This document shows positions 34,833 through 43,729 of a stretch of 48,324 nt of DNA, one piece after another. How positions within the stretch are numbered: position 1 is the stretch's first letter; each line of letters starts with the position of its first letter. The stretch is from Nitrososphaerota archaeon (GTDB lineage: Archaea; Thermoproteota; Nitrososphaeria_A; Caldarchaeales; Wolframiiraptoraceae). The notes beneath the pieces are model-generated. The model ran no database searches. It was not told the DNA's origin and was given only the letters and a program-made list of their open reading frames with translations. The DNA lies in the NCBI GenBank assembly GCA_021159365.1, contig JAGGRY010000056.1, positions 1-48,324 on the forward strand, in the 5' to 3' direction. Made by a program: the position numbers and the translations under genes.

Positions 34833-35574
34833 TCAAATCTATCATATGCTTCTTGATCAATTGTCCAAGTTCGCCGATGTCTTGGATGAGGAATGCGAAT
34901 GGATTCTTAAGAAGGGTTGGTGAGACATAGAGTAGAAGGGCTTGCTTAAAGTCTAAAACTAATCCATTAAGCGGTATCATGGAATTCACGATCTTCGCGT
35001 TAAACTCCTTCACGATCTCCGACATAGTCTCCTTTGGCATAGATGTTGAGAGAATCCTTGTGTCGAGTGTTAGGTAGACGTTTATGCCATCGGCCTTCAC
35101 CTCTCTCAACTTACTCAAAAGATTTTCAAGGATATCATGTGGAAGGTAGACGATTCTGACTAGGATATTCTCCTCGGCTTCGTCTATCAACCTTAAAGCG
35201 GTTCCATATGCCTGTATCCCTCTGAAGAGCCAAACATTATATCTTTGGGGTGAGGAGTTTCTCAGATAAACTTGTTCAAGATCGTTTAGAGTGTTTTCAA
35301 GATCCTTAACGATTGAGTCTTTCAGGGGTTTCAGCGTATGGCTTGGTGGGAGAGCTATATAGATCGTGGGTCTAGATCCCTTAAGTCCTTGGATAAAGCC
35401 ATTGGACTCAAGCTTTGATAGAATGTCATAGATCCTAGTCCTCGGAACTCCTGATCTCCTAGAGATCTCCAAGGCATCAGCCTCTCCATGTTCTAATAGG
35501 GCTATATATGCCTTGGCCTCATACTCCGTTAATCCAAGCTTCTTCAGGGAATTTATTATCTTCGCCGATTCCAT
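34813..35574 (-). CDS. TrmB-family transcriptional regulator
   Basis: The 253-aa protein has an N-terminal TrmB winged helix (LKKLGLTEYEAKAYIALLEHGEADALEISRRSGVPRTRIYDIL) and a C-terminal effector/dimerisation region with a phospholipase D-like fold. TrmB proteins sense sugars or other small molecules and control transporter genes. It is divergent from the ABC exporter operon at 35638 with 63 bp between, making that operon its probable target. Confidence 0.9.
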   Translation of the reverse strand: MESAKIINSLKKLGLTEYEAKAYIALLEHGEADALEISRRSGVPRTRIYDILSKLESNGFIQGLKGSRPTIYIALPPSHTLKPLKDSIVKDLENTLNDLEQVYLRNSSPQRYNVWLFRGIQAYGTALRLIDEAEENILVRIVYLPHDILENLLSKLREVKADGINVYLTLDTRILSTSMPKETMSEIVKEFNAKIVNSMIPLNGLVLDFKQALLLYVSPTLLKNPFAFLIQDIGELGQLIKKHMIDLSEKTKN

Positions 35575-35609
35575 TCTCTCATGAATAATACTCCTCCAGT
35601 TACAAAAAA

Positions 35610-35618
35610 CTTTTATGG
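35610..35618 (+). promoter_or_regulatory. TATA box of the ABC exporter operon
   Basis: CTTTTATGG is centred about 24 nt before ATG 35638 in the 63-bp region divergent from trmB. A leaderless transcript is predicted. An operator for the TrmB protein would have to lie here, but no clear palindrome is visible. Confidence 0.45.
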
Positions 35619-35637
35619 TCGCCCCAAGAGCTAGGCC

Positions 35638-36333
35638 ATGGTGGCGGAGATGGAAGTCCCGGCGATAAAGTTTGAGAATGTCTGGAAGATCTACAAGCTT
35701 GGAACCGTTGAGGTCGCCGCCCTCCGAGGTCTAAGCATAGAGATTAAGCGCGGAGAACATCTAGCGATGATGGGGCCTTCTGGAAGCGGTAAATCGACCT
35801 TCCTACACCTGGCTGGAGCCTTGGATAGACCTACGAAGGGCAAGGTATTGATAGAGGGAAGGGATCCAAGCAAGCTAAATGACGATGAGCTGAGTAAGCT
35901 CAGGAACAGGTATATTGGATTCGTTTTCCAGACCTTCAACCTAATACCTAGACTCACGGCGTTGGAGAACGTTATGCTACCCTTGGTTGTGCGAGGAGTA
36001 GATGGATCTGAGAGACGGAAAAGGGCTATCGAGGCACTTGAACAAGTCGGACTAGGAGACAGGATAAACCACAGACCCACCGAGCTGAGTGGAGGAGAGC
36101 AGCAGAGAGTTGCTATAGCTAGAGCGATAGTGACGAGGCCTAGGATAGTTTTGGCGGATGAGCCTACGGGAAACCTCGACTCAGCCTCAGCTAAGGAGAT
36201 AGTTAAAGTCTTAAGCCGATTAAATAGAGAGCTTGGGATAACCTTGGTCGTCGTGACCCATGATCCTGAAGTCGCCTCCGCCGCCGAGAGAATGGTTAAG
36301 ATTAGGGATGGTGTGATCTATGAAGAGAACTAG
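35638..36333 (+). CDS. ABC transporter ATP-binding protein (LolD/MacB type)
   Basis: The 231-aa ATPase has Walker A GPSGSGKST (46-54), Q-loop in FVFQTFNLIP (95-104), signature LSGGEQQR (150-157), Walker B IVLADE (170-175) and switch His208 (VTHD). It is first in a three-gene operon: it overlaps the NEW3-type protein by 14 bp, which overlaps the permease by 14 bp. This is the canonical counterpart of the divergent ATPase at 517. Confidence 0.95.
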   Translation: MVAEMEVPAIKFENVWKIYKLGTVEVAALRGLSIEIKRGEHLAMMGPSGSGKSTFLHLAGALDRPTKGKVLIEGRDPSKLNDDELSKLRNRYIGFVFQTFNLIPRLTALENVMLPLVVRGVDGSERRKRAIEALEQVGLGDRINHRPTELSGGEQQRVAIARAIVTRPRIVLADEPTGNLDSASAKEIVKVLSRLNRELGITLVVVTHDPEVASAAERMVKIRDGVIYEEN

Positions 36334-38296
36334 CACGATCATAATTATTCTACTCATAGGAGCCCTGCTGATACCGCTACTCCAACCCATCTATGCTAAG
36401 GCGCCTGAAGTCCTTGTATCAGATGCATGGTTCGGAGAGATCGACAAGAAGATGGAGGTTGCTCCTGGAGATCATGGAGTTCAACTGGTCGTCAGGCTCG
36501 TCAATGCTTGGAATAAAACGTTCAGATATGCTGAGGGAAAACTGTATCTTCCAGAGGGATTCACGGACTCAGTAACCGGGAACTCGGTGACAAGATCATA
36601 TGTTGTCCAATCTCCCAAGGCTGGAAGCTACTTCTATCTAAAGTTCTTAGTGGATATCGGAGAGGATGTCAAGATTGGAGAATACATGGCCAAGCTTTGG
36701 ATGAGATACGTCTTCTGGGATGAGGAAAACGTGGAGAACGCATATGTCTACGTCAAGTTTAGAGTGACTGGTAAGAGCGAGCTAAGATTCTCAATAAATC
36801 CTGAAGAGATTAGATCCGACGAAGCCAAAGATCTCACCCTAAAGATTGAGAATACAGGATCCGCTAGGGCATCCTCAATAACATTAAGAATCGATAGCAT
36901 TACAAATGGATTAGCAATAATCTCCGGTCAAGGAACTCATATCATCGGCGATCTCGAACCTGGAGAATCCGAAGAAATCTCTTTGAAGATATTAGCCGAG
37001 AGTTTCCTCGCGGATAGGCTTGGAAGCATGAGAGTTTCAGTGACATATCTCGACTCATATGGTCAGATAGTTGAAGACGAGCGCATTTTATCCGTTAAGA
37101 TCTCCCCGCTTGGAGGAGTTGGAGTCGTTTTGGACACATACTTGAAGGATCCCATCTTGAAGCCGTCTAAGATAGCGGATTTGACGATGGTTGTGGCGAA
37201 TCGAGGAACCGAGGTGGCGAAATCTGTCGACGTATCCATAAGCTTACCGGAATCCGCGTATCCTCCAATAACCTTAGTAAGCGGAGCCATGGCGAGTAAG
37301 ATAGGAGACTTAAATCCCGGCGAGGAGAAGGAGCTTAAGCTTAAGTTCTTCGTAAATCAGCTCGCGGCTGGAAAATCCTTCACAATTCCAGTGAGCCTGA
37401 GCTACGCCGATGATGAGGGAAGACATGTCGTCAAGAGATTCTTGACCATAACGGTTGTGGAGGAGAGTAGGAGAAAGAGGCTCAGCATCTATTGCGATGA
37501 ATATGTCAGAGGCGGTTTAATAGAGGAGATCGAGGTTAGGATAAAGAATATCGCTGGAGAGGATTTGAGGGATCTGACTTTGACCCTAACTCCGGAGGTG
37601 AATTGGGTAACCCTACTGGGTCCAACGACATGGCACATAGACTCGATCAAGAATGGCGAGGAGAAGAGTTTGAAGTTGAAGATGTATGTTCCATCTGAGA
37701 CCTCGGCTGGATCGACGATAGGTGAACCATTCAATCTAAGGGTTGACGCGAGCTTCGAGGACTCCGCTGGACTTGTCAGAAACGAGGTTCATGAGCTTGG
37801 AATGTATGTTAAGGGAATAATTGACGTAAAGCTTCAGGACATCTCCTTGGAGAGGTTAGGGAAAGACCTATTCTTAGTCGGGAGGCTTTTGAACGAGGGA
37901 ACTGAGACAGCGTCCTACACGAGAGTGAAGATAATCGGAGGAGATCTAAAATCAAGCACGGTCAGCTATCTAGGAGACCTCAATCCAAACGCGCCACTAC
38001 TTTTCAATATACCGATCGAGTACGTAGTGCCGGGCAATTATAGGTCATGGATGGGTGAATCGAATGTAACCTGCTATGTTGTATTAAATGTCACTTATAT
38101 GGACTCCCTGAGAAATAGGGGAAGCACGGTCTTGAAGGCGTATGTGAAGATGCCCGCGGTCGAATCTGAAGCTCGTCAATCACCTCAATTAATCGGCTTG
38201 AGGGAGATTTTGATTATAGCGGTGATCTCGATAGCGGTCATAATCTCGGCGATCTATCTAGTGAGGAGGAGGGCGAGGGCTGGTGAAACCACTTGA
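36320..38296 (+). CDS. Extracytoplasmic protein with NEW3/CARDB-like repeats and C-terminal anchor
   Basis: The 658-aa protein has a signal peptide (1-26, cleavage near IYAKAPE), several repeated beta-sandwich modules with the pattern LTLKIENTGSARASSITLRI / GDLEPGESEEISLKI (recurring at about 170-225, 285-345 and 400-460), and a C-terminal transmembrane helix (about 631-650) plus basic tail. The repeats match the COG1361 S-layer-like/NEW3-CARDB fold. It sits between ATPase and permease genes, so it is probably the extracytoplasmic partner of the exporter. Confidence 0.85.
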   Translation: MKRTSTIIIILLIGALLIPLLQPIYAKAPEVLVSDAWFGEIDKKMEVAPGDHGVQLVVRLVNAWNKTFRYAEGKLYLPEGFTDSVTGNSVTRSYVVQSPKAGSYFYLKFLVDIGEDVKIGEYMAKLWMRYVFWDEENVENAYVYVKFRVTGKSELRFSINPEEIRSDEAKDLTLKIENTGSARASSITLRIDSITNGLAIISGQGTHIIGDLEPGESEEISLKILAESFLADRLGSMRVSVTYLDSYGQIVEDERILSVKISPLGGVGVVLDTYLKDPILKPSKIADLTMVVANRGTEVAKSVDVSISLPESAYPPITLVSGAMASKIGDLNPGEEKELKLKFFVNQLAAGKSFTIPVSLSYADDEGRHVVKRFLTITVVEESRRKRLSIYCDEYVRGGLIEEIEVRIKNIAGEDLRDLTLTLTPEVNWVTLLGPTTWHIDSIKNGEEKSLKLKMYVPSETSAGSTIGEPFNLRVDASFEDSAGLVRNEVHELGMYVKGIIDVKLQDISLERLGKDLFLVGRLLNEGTETASYTRVKIIGGDLKSSTVSYLGDLNPNAPLLFNIPIEYVVPGNYRSWMGESNVTCYVVLNVTYMDSLRNRGSTVLKAYVKMPAVESEARQSPQLIGLREILIIAVISIAVIISAIYLVRRRARAGETT

Positions 38297-39509
38297 CCTA
38301 TTCTCATACGCTTTCAAGGGTTTGAAGGATAGGAGAGCTAGAAGCGCGCTAACTATACTCGGAGTCACGATAGGGATCTTGGCGGTCGTCATGCTCATTT
38401 CAAATACTCAAGGATTCGACCAGTTCCTAACAGACGTTCTATCGAGAATAGGTTCTAATAACATCTGGATAGTTCCCACAAAGAAATCCCTGAAGTTGAC
38501 CGACACCGATGTAATGAAATTGATGAGGCTTCCTGGAGTTAAGGCCGCCTCGCCATTCTATCTCAGGAGGATTTTCTTCAGATCGGGTTCAATACAGGAA
38601 TACGCCAATCTCATAGCCGTTGACCCTAGGGTATTGAAACTCATCCTACCGGATCTAGAGCTTGGAGAAGGGGCGATGCTTCAGCCAAACGATCTCGGAA
38701 CCGCGTCGCTGGGATATAAGATAGCTCACCCGCCTGAAGATCCGAATAAGAGGGTTAACCTCTACTCCTCGGTAACCGTGGATATTCAAGAGGGCTCGAT
38801 GGTCAAGAGCTATACGTTCATGGTTGGGGGTATCTTCAAGGAGTTCGGTTCAACCCCTTACTTAGATGTCGATAAGAGCGTCCTCATAACAGTTAACGCA
38901 GCTAGGAATATCTTCAAATCTACGAGTTATCCATCGATAGTCCTGGTCGCGAGATCTCCGGACGATGTCGAGCCGATAATCAATATGCTGAGGCAGATCT
39001 ATGGCGACGACATCGAGATCATAAGCCCCCTAACGATCGTCAGACATGTTAAGGCAATTCTCGGAAACTTCTCCTTATTCATGCTCATAGTCGCCAGCGT
39101 CTCTCTAATAGTCGCTGGAATAGGCATAATGAACACCATGATAATGTCGGTGATGGAGAGGACTAGGGAGATAGGAGTTCTAAGAGCCTTAGGGTTTAGC
39201 CAGAAGGATATTGCAGCCGTCTTCTTGACAGAGGCGGCTCTAGTCGGGGTAATTGGGGGAATCCTAGGAGTCTCGACAGGAGTTATTTCGTCACTAGCTA
39301 TGGGAGGGGTCTTTAGCAGAATGCTCCAAATCGAAAACCCATCCATGACGATTGAGAGGGGGCTCGAATTATCATATTCGCCTGTGATAACGCCTGAACT
39401 CCTCGGAATGAGCTTCATCTTCGCGGTAATAGTAGGCTTGGTCTCAGGTCTCTATCCAGCTCTAAAGGCGGCGAGGATGGATCCGGTTCAAGCTCTTAGA
39501 ACCGAGTGA
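38283..39509 (+). CDS. ABC transporter permease, MacB/FtsX family
   Basis: The 408-aa protein has the MacB topology: one N-terminal helix (about 22-42, in ALTILGVTIGILAVVM), a large extracytoplasmic domain (45-260), and three C-terminal helices with the MSVMERTREIGVLRALGFSQKDI coupling helix and a final GLYPALKAARMDPVQALRTE tail. Start GTG 38283 overlaps the previous gene. It pairs with the ATPase at 35638. Confidence 0.95.
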   Translation: MKPLDLFSYAFKGLKDRRARSALTILGVTIGILAVVMLISNTQGFDQFLTDVLSRIGSNNIWIVPTKKSLKLTDTDVMKLMRLPGVKAASPFYLRRIFFRSGSIQEYANLIAVDPRVLKLILPDLELGEGAMLQPNDLGTASLGYKIAHPPEDPNKRVNLYSSVTVDIQEGSMVKSYTFMVGGIFKEFGSTPYLDVDKSVLITVNAARNIFKSTSYPSIVLVARSPDDVEPIINMLRQIYGDDIEIISPLTIVRHVKAILGNFSLFMLIVASVSLIVAGIGIMNTMIMSVMERTREIGVLRALGFSQKDIAAVFLTEAALVGVIGGILGVSTGVISSLAMGGVFSRMLQIENPSMTIERGLELSYSPVITPELLGMSFIFAVIVGLVSGLYPALKAARMDPVQALRTE

Positions 39510-39514
39510 AAGAA

Positions 39515-39525
39515 CCTTATATTTA
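39515..39525 (+). promoter_or_regulatory. TATA box of the 86-aa gene
   Basis: CCTTATATTTA is centred about 28 nt upstream of ATG 39548, predicting an independent leaderless transcript after the ABC operon. Confidence 0.45.
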
Positions 39526-39547
39526 CCCAAATTTTTGATCTACATGT

Positions 39548-39808
39548 ATGGTTGAAGCGGCTATATCATCTTGGGAAGATGCGAAGAATGTTATCTTGAG
39601 AGAGATTGAGAAGAGATTAGATGGAGACGTTGAGGATTGCTGGGTTGACTCGATAAGGCTTGAACAACACATGGATGGAGATATTTGGATAGTAAGACTC
39701 AAGACCATTCTAAAGAAGGGCTTCTCGAAGAAAGGTTACCTAGTCTCGGCCAAGGTAGACTCCATCAGCGGAGAGATCAAAGAATTTGAAGCGAAGCCGG
39801 CTCGGTGA
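39548..39808 (+). CDS. Small PepSY-like protein
   Basis: The 86-aa protein ends with WIVRLKTILKKGFSKKGYLVSAKVDSISGEIKEFEA, the strand-turn-strand pattern of PepSY-like domains (a V-D-x-x-S/T-G motif). It has no signal peptide, so it is cytoplasmic, unlike most PepSY proteins. Function unknown. Confidence 0.65.
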   Translation: MVEAAISSWEDAKNVILREIEKRLDGDVEDCWVDSIRLEQHMDGDIWIVRLKTILKKGFSKKGYLVSAKVDSISGEIKEFEAKPAR

Positions 39809-39933
39809 GGGCCCGATTACTTAACTCATCCGAACTCGGCAAAATCCTCATTGCCGGCACGCAACTATACGATACACCAGCTTTTAGCCTTTTCCAGATC
39901 ACGGTTATAGCTAGGCTAAGCTAATCATCTATT

Positions 39934-40485
39934 GTGGCGGAAATCGGCCGAGTATTAGGCTATGACGTTCCAGCTGAAGGATACAGAGAGCTTTATGGAG
40001 AGGAGCAACTACAAAAATATGATTTGATCTTCAGGAATTCCACGATAGATTTAGAGAATGTTGAGATGGTTTTAGACGTCGGCTGCGGAATCGGATTGCT
40101 TAGAGAGTATCTCCGCGAACTCGGATTCGATGGATTCTACATAGGCTTGGATATCTTGGAAGACAGGATTATGGAGGCGAAGAAAAATAAAGATCACAAT
40201 TCTGATTTGATCTTAGCAGATGCGCATCATCTCCCCTTCAGAGATCGGTCATTCGACTTGATCGCCCTCATAACGGTAGCCCATCTCCTGAAGATCGAGG
40301 AATCGTTAAAGGAGCTTAAGAGAGCTTCGAAGAGAATCTTAATCATAACTATCCTAAAGGGAATGAGTTTCTCAGCTAAGCTCTTCAAGATCGTTAAAGA
40401 GCTTATGTCGGGCTGGATGGTTACCTCTCTTGATAAGCCTTGGATCAAGGATCTTATCTGCATCTCGATCAGACGAGGAGATTAA
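39934..40485 (+). CDS. Class I SAM-dependent methyltransferase
   Basis: The 183-aa protein contains motif I MVLDVGCGIGLLREYL, motif II IGLDIL and motif III ADAHHLPFRDRSFDLIALI. The domain ends after the sixth strand region without a substrate-binding extension. Start GTG 39934. It overlaps the convergent aspS stop by 4 bp. The 125-bp gap before it (39809-39933) holds no feature I recognise. Confidence 0.85.
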   Translation: MAEIGRVLGYDVPAEGYRELYGEEQLQKYDLIFRNSTIDLENVEMVLDVGCGIGLLREYLRELGFDGFYIGLDILEDRIMEAKKNKDHNSDLILADAHHLPFRDRSFDLIALITVAHLLKIEESLKELKRASKRILIITILKGMSFSAKLFKIVKELMSGWMVTSLDKPWIKDLICISIRRGD

Positions 40486-41801
40486 GGAGTCAACCTAAAC
40501 TTATCTCTTGGAAAGAGGATCACTTCCCTGATATTATTTCTCCCCGTTAAGACCATTAAGAGCCTCTCAAATCCAAGTCCCCATCCAGCGTGAACCGGCA
40601 TACCATAGTCATAGACCTTTAGATGATTCTTGAATGATTCAGGGTTCAAGCCCTGCTCTCTAAGCCTCTTCTCTAGGAGCGATCTATCCGAGATCCTAGT
40701 CCCGCCTGAGGCGAGCTCAAGCCAGTCATGCATTAGATCGAATGATTCAGAGAGTTTTGGATCATCTTCACACGGCTGAATGTAGAAGGGCTTAGACTCG
40801 GTTGGGAAATGGGTTATGAAGTAATATCCCCTATGCTTCTCACCTAGAATTCTGAGATGAGGGGTTCCGAAGTCTTCTCCCCACTCGATCTCAACCCCGA
40901 TCTCCTTCAATTCCTTGACGAGCTCGTCATAGGTGTAGCGTTTAAACGGGATCTTTGGAACATCTAACTCAACGCCAAGCATCTCAAGTTCTCTCGGTCT
41001 CTCCTCTAAGACTCTCCTATGAACATGGGCTATAAGCTCTTCTAAGACCTTCATTACATCGTATAGATCCATGAAGGCTGCCTCAATATCTATTGATGTG
41101 AACTCACTTACATGCCTCCTCGTATGAGACTCCTCGGCCCTGAAAAATGGCCCTATTTCAAAGACTCTTTCAAAGACCGTTGTAAGCTCCTCCTTATACA
41201 GCTGAGGGCTCTGGGCCAAGAATGCCTTTCTGCCGAAATAGTCTACTTCGAAGAGAGCTGCCCCACCCTCGGTCGCGGTAACTATGATCCTCGGAGTCCT
41301 AATCTCCACAAATCCTTTATCGGTCAAAAATTCTCTAATTGCTTGAAGAACGGTTGAAGCTATCAAGAAGATCGCCTTATTCTCAGGTTTTCTGAGATCA
41401 AGTATTCTATGATCAAGCCGCGTATCTATGTTTGCAGGAACCTTTCCGGTAACATCATATGGTATCGGACGCCTGGCCCTGGAAAGGATCCTATAATCTT
41501 TTAGGAGAACTTCCACTCCGAGCCTCGCCTTTGGCTGCTTCCTCACGACTCCCTCAACGTAGATTACGTCTTCTGCTCCGAGATCTTCCAAATCCTTCAG
41601 CTTCTCGACTGAAAGAGCATTCTTCTTAACGGTCACTTGACATATTCCTGAAACATCTCTCAGGAGGATGAACTTTATCCCGCCTAGATCTCTTATCTCA
41701 TGAACCCAGCCCAACAATCTAACACTTTGGCCATCGAGTTCAGGTCTTATCTCAGCTGATAAATGACTTCTCCTCAGCCTTTCCCGGCTTCTCGGACTCA
41801 A
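40482..41801 (-). CDS. aspS: Aspartyl-tRNA synthetase, archaeal/eukaryotic type
   Basis: The 439-aa class IIb synthetase has an N-terminal OB-fold anticodon-binding domain (GWVHEIRDLGGIKFILLRDVSG), motif 2 (FRAEESHTRRHVSEFTSID) and motif 3 (GWGLGFERLLM). The His in GWVHE and Pro in KQPKARLG are at positions linked with the non-discriminating form, which also charges tRNA-Asn. That is a tentative inference and would require a tRNA amidotransferase elsewhere. Start TTG 41801, preceded by GGTGGAG. Confidence 0.96.
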   Translation of the reverse strand: MSPRSRERLRRSHLSAEIRPELDGQSVRLLGWVHEIRDLGGIKFILLRDVSGICQVTVKKNALSVEKLKDLEDLGAEDVIYVEGVVRKQPKARLGVEVLLKDYRILSRARRPIPYDVTGKVPANIDTRLDHRILDLRKPENKAIFLIASTVLQAIREFLTDKGFVEIRTPRIIVTATEGGAALFEVDYFGRKAFLAQSPQLYKEELTTVFERVFEIGPFFRAEESHTRRHVSEFTSIDIEAAFMDLYDVMKVLEELIAHVHRRVLEERPRELEMLGVELDVPKIPFKRYTYDELVKELKEIGVEIEWGEDFGTPHLRILGEKHRGYYFITHFPTESKPFYIQPCEDDPKLSESFDLMHDWLELASGGTRISDRSLLEKRLREQGLNPESFKNHLKVYDYGMPVHAGWGLGFERLLMVLTGRNNIREVILFPRDKFRLTP

Positions 41802-41888
41802 CTCCTCTCCACCTTTACTCGAAGTCCATGTTTAGCTCGGCTTCCCTAATTTTTAACCACTCCTACTAAAAATATTCTGCGGCCCTAT

Positions 41889-42440
41889 TTGACCGCTTCT
41901 AATTCCCTGAATTATCGAATCTATGTTTTTAGGGAGGCTTGCCGCGCTACGATGGGAATGGGTGTTAAACATTCTTTCATGGTTGGAATGAGCTTCGGCT
42001 TGACCTCCGCCGTGATAACCACACTTGGCCTCATGATCGGACTACATTCTGGAACTCATTCCAAGCTCGCGGTCATCGGCGGGATTCTCACGATAGCGGT
42101 CGCCGACGCCTTCTCGGATGCCCTCGGCATTCATATGTCGGAGGAATCTGAGGGAAAGCATACAGCGCGGGAAATCTGGCTCTCAACGATATTCACTTTT
42201 CTCTTCAAGCTCGTCTTCGGCCTCAGCTTTGCGATACCCGTCCTCATTCTAGACCTCGGAACGGCGATAATCATAAACATATTCTGGGGAATCATTTTAC
42301 TAAGCTCGCTGAGCTATAAGCTTGCGAGAGGACAGGGAGAAAGCTTTCTGAAGATTGCCGGAGAACATGTAGGAATAGCGATAGCGGTCATCATAATAGC
42401 TCACCTCCTCGGAGAAGCCATAGCGGTAACATTCAGCTAA
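41889..42440 (+). CDS. VIT1/CCC1-type membrane protein
   Basis: The hydrophobic protein has about five helices and the vacuolar-iron-transporter-like segment SFGLTSAVITTLGLMIGLHSGTHSKLAVIGGILTIAVADAFSDALGIHMSEESE, including the acidic EESE patch in the first cytoplasmic loop. VIT/CCC1 proteins move ferrous iron or manganese; this shorter archaeal branch is not characterised. The frame opens with TTG 41889; ATG 41952 (before GMGVKHSF) is an equally plausible start, giving 162 aa. Confidence 0.8.
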   Translation: MTASNSLNYRIYVFREACRATMGMGVKHSFMVGMSFGLTSAVITTLGLMIGLHSGTHSKLAVIGGILTIAVADAFSDALGIHMSEESEGKHTAREIWLSTIFTFLFKLVFGLSFAIPVLILDLGTAIIINIFWGIILLSSLSYKLARGQGESFLKIAGEHVGIAIAVIIIAHLLGEAIAVTFS

Positions 42441-42562
42441 ACATTGTTACGATCATCACAGAATATCTCTTGACGTTCAGAAATTGTTAATTATTGAAAA
42501 ATGACGTTTTGGTCAGATGAATCATCCAGCTCGTCAGATAAGCCTTTGAAGGCGGAAGAGTT

Positions 42563-42799
42563 ATGGCGACTATAACCGTGGTCTCGAAGCATGAAAAACA
42601 CGCCGTCGAGGAGAAGTTCATGCGACTTAAGCACGAGTATGACGAAATCTTTTCGAGTTTAATGGTGAAATTAGGCTGGGACAATAGATCGCTAAACCTG
42701 AGATATTCTTTTTCCAACTTTTCTTGGCCTTATTCTCCATCTACGCTCAAAGTCGACGTTCAGCTTAACTCCCTTAACCTCTTCAACCACCTTCACTAA
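42563..42799 (+). CDS. Doubtful small ORF in the VIT/NusA-like gap
   Basis: The frame encodes 78 aa, of which about the first 43 (MATITVVSKHEKHAVEEKFM, then RLKHEYDEIFSSLMVKLGW) lie outside any other gene and look protein-like, slightly reminiscent of small antitoxins. The rest runs antisense through the 3' end of the NusA-like gene, and no toxin gene follows. It may be a gene remnant or chance. The 250-bp gap 42441-42691 holds nothing else I can name. Confidence 0.2.
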   Translation: MATITVVSKHEKHAVEEKFMRLKHEYDEIFSSLMVKLGWDNRSLNLRYSFSNFSWPYSPSTLKVDVQLNSLNLFNHLH

Positions 42800-43246
42800 A
42801 GAGTTAACTCCGACCTTCAGCCTTCGCCTATCATCTAGGATTACCCTCATCTCCTCGCTTCCATCGGGGAGCCAGATCTTATTTACTGCAATTATCCTCG
42901 CGGGAGTTATGACCCCTTCAATGAACCTGATTACGTCGTTTGAATCCTCAACTATCCTGACATGCTTTTCGAGTTTCTCGGATAAGATTCTCCTGAGAGC
43001 GGCTAAGTCCTTAAACTTGACATCTCTTAAGCTCCCTTCCCTGAGAACTATAAATATGGTCTCCTTGCCGTTTACAGCCTTAACATATCCAGCTTTCTGG
43101 AGTCTCGGAAACCTCTTCTCAAGCTCTAGTAAGAGCTTCATAACTTTTATGTCGAACTCATCGTAGAGACCCTGCCTAATCTTCTCTCGACACTTTGAGC
43201 AAAAGATGCCCGTCTTTAGGTCGAAGGTACATAATGGAAACTCCAC
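42692..43246 (-). CDS. NusA-like KH-domain/Zn-ribbon RNA-binding protein
   Basis: The 184-aa protein begins EFPLCTFDLKTGIFCSKCREKIRQG, a CxxC zinc-ribbon half typical of an archaeal family annotated as transcription elongation factor NusA-like. A KH-like region (LRRILSEKLEKHVRIVEDSNDVIRFIEG) and the diagnostic PARIIAVNKIWLPDGSEE follow. The GXXG loop of a canonical KH domain is not evident (KFKDLAAL). It probably binds rRNA or nascent RNA. Start GTG 43246. Confidence 0.8.
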   Translation of the reverse strand: MEFPLCTFDLKTGIFCSKCREKIRQGLYDEFDIKVMKLLLELEKRFPRLQKAGYVKAVNGKETIFIVLREGSLRDVKFKDLAALRRILSEKLEKHVRIVEDSNDVIRFIEGVITPARIIAVNKIWLPDGSEEMRVILDDRRRLKVGVNSLVKVVEEVKGVKLNVDFERRWRIRPRKVGKRISQV

Positions 43247-43328
43247 GCACCCACCTCTGCTATCTTTTAGATCATGGTTTAAGGTTTTAAGGGATTATAT
43301 AAATATCAGGTCAACTTAACTTATATAA

Positions 43329-43592
43329 CCCAGAACACCATCGAATTCTATCTACGGCGTTTTCGACCGATATGGAAGAGACCTGCTTGATAGATATGGC
43401 GCGTCCATTTGGGGAGAGAAGGTTATAATCAATTCTCAAGACCTAAAAAAGGCTAGAGAATACATTCTATACTTAAAAGACGTAAAAGAGGTTAAAAACA
43501 GCTTCAACGCATGCCCTAGCTTCCTAATTTTACTCATCGCATTTTTTATCAAAGAAGGTATTAACTATCCAATTCCTTCTATGTCTAAATAG
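43329..43592 (+). pseudogene. Start-less 87-codon open frame, possible gene remnant
   Basis: In the 483-bp gap between the NusA-like gene and alba, one plus frame stays open for 87 codons with gene-like composition (YGVFDRYGRDLLDRYGASIW, then SQDLKKAREYILYLKDVKEV). It contains no ATG, GTG or TTG until an ATG three codons before its stop. TATA-like sequences lie just upstream (43295-43304 and 43317-43327). It may be a decayed gene, or transcribed but non-coding. No family recognised. Confidence 0.3.
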
Positions 43593-43664
43593 TCATTTAC
43601 CATTACATTCCGCGCCTCTCGACGCATTTCAGTCGCATCACCTACTATGGGATCCGAAGTTTCT

Positions 43665-43699
43665 ATCTAACCCCTGGGACAAGCCCACAGGAGTTAGAT
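43665..43699 (-). repeat. Imperfect hairpin downstream of alba
   Basis: ATCTAAC (43665-43671) pairs with GTTAGAT (43693-43699). Inside it, CCTG (43673-43676) pairs with CAGG (43688-43691) and GG with CC, leaving a six-base loop. It begins 31 bp beyond the alba stop on the coding strand of alba and may form the mRNA 3' end or a processing site. No U-tract follows, so it is not a classic terminator. Confidence 0.4.
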
Positions 43700-43729
43700 T
43701 CAGCTTATTTCAGCGATCTTTCTATGGGG

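Noticed and set aside
43665-43699. Hairpin near alba as an intrinsic terminator
   Set aside because: The stem is good but no U-tract follows, so bacterial-type termination is unlikely; it is listed only as a repeat.
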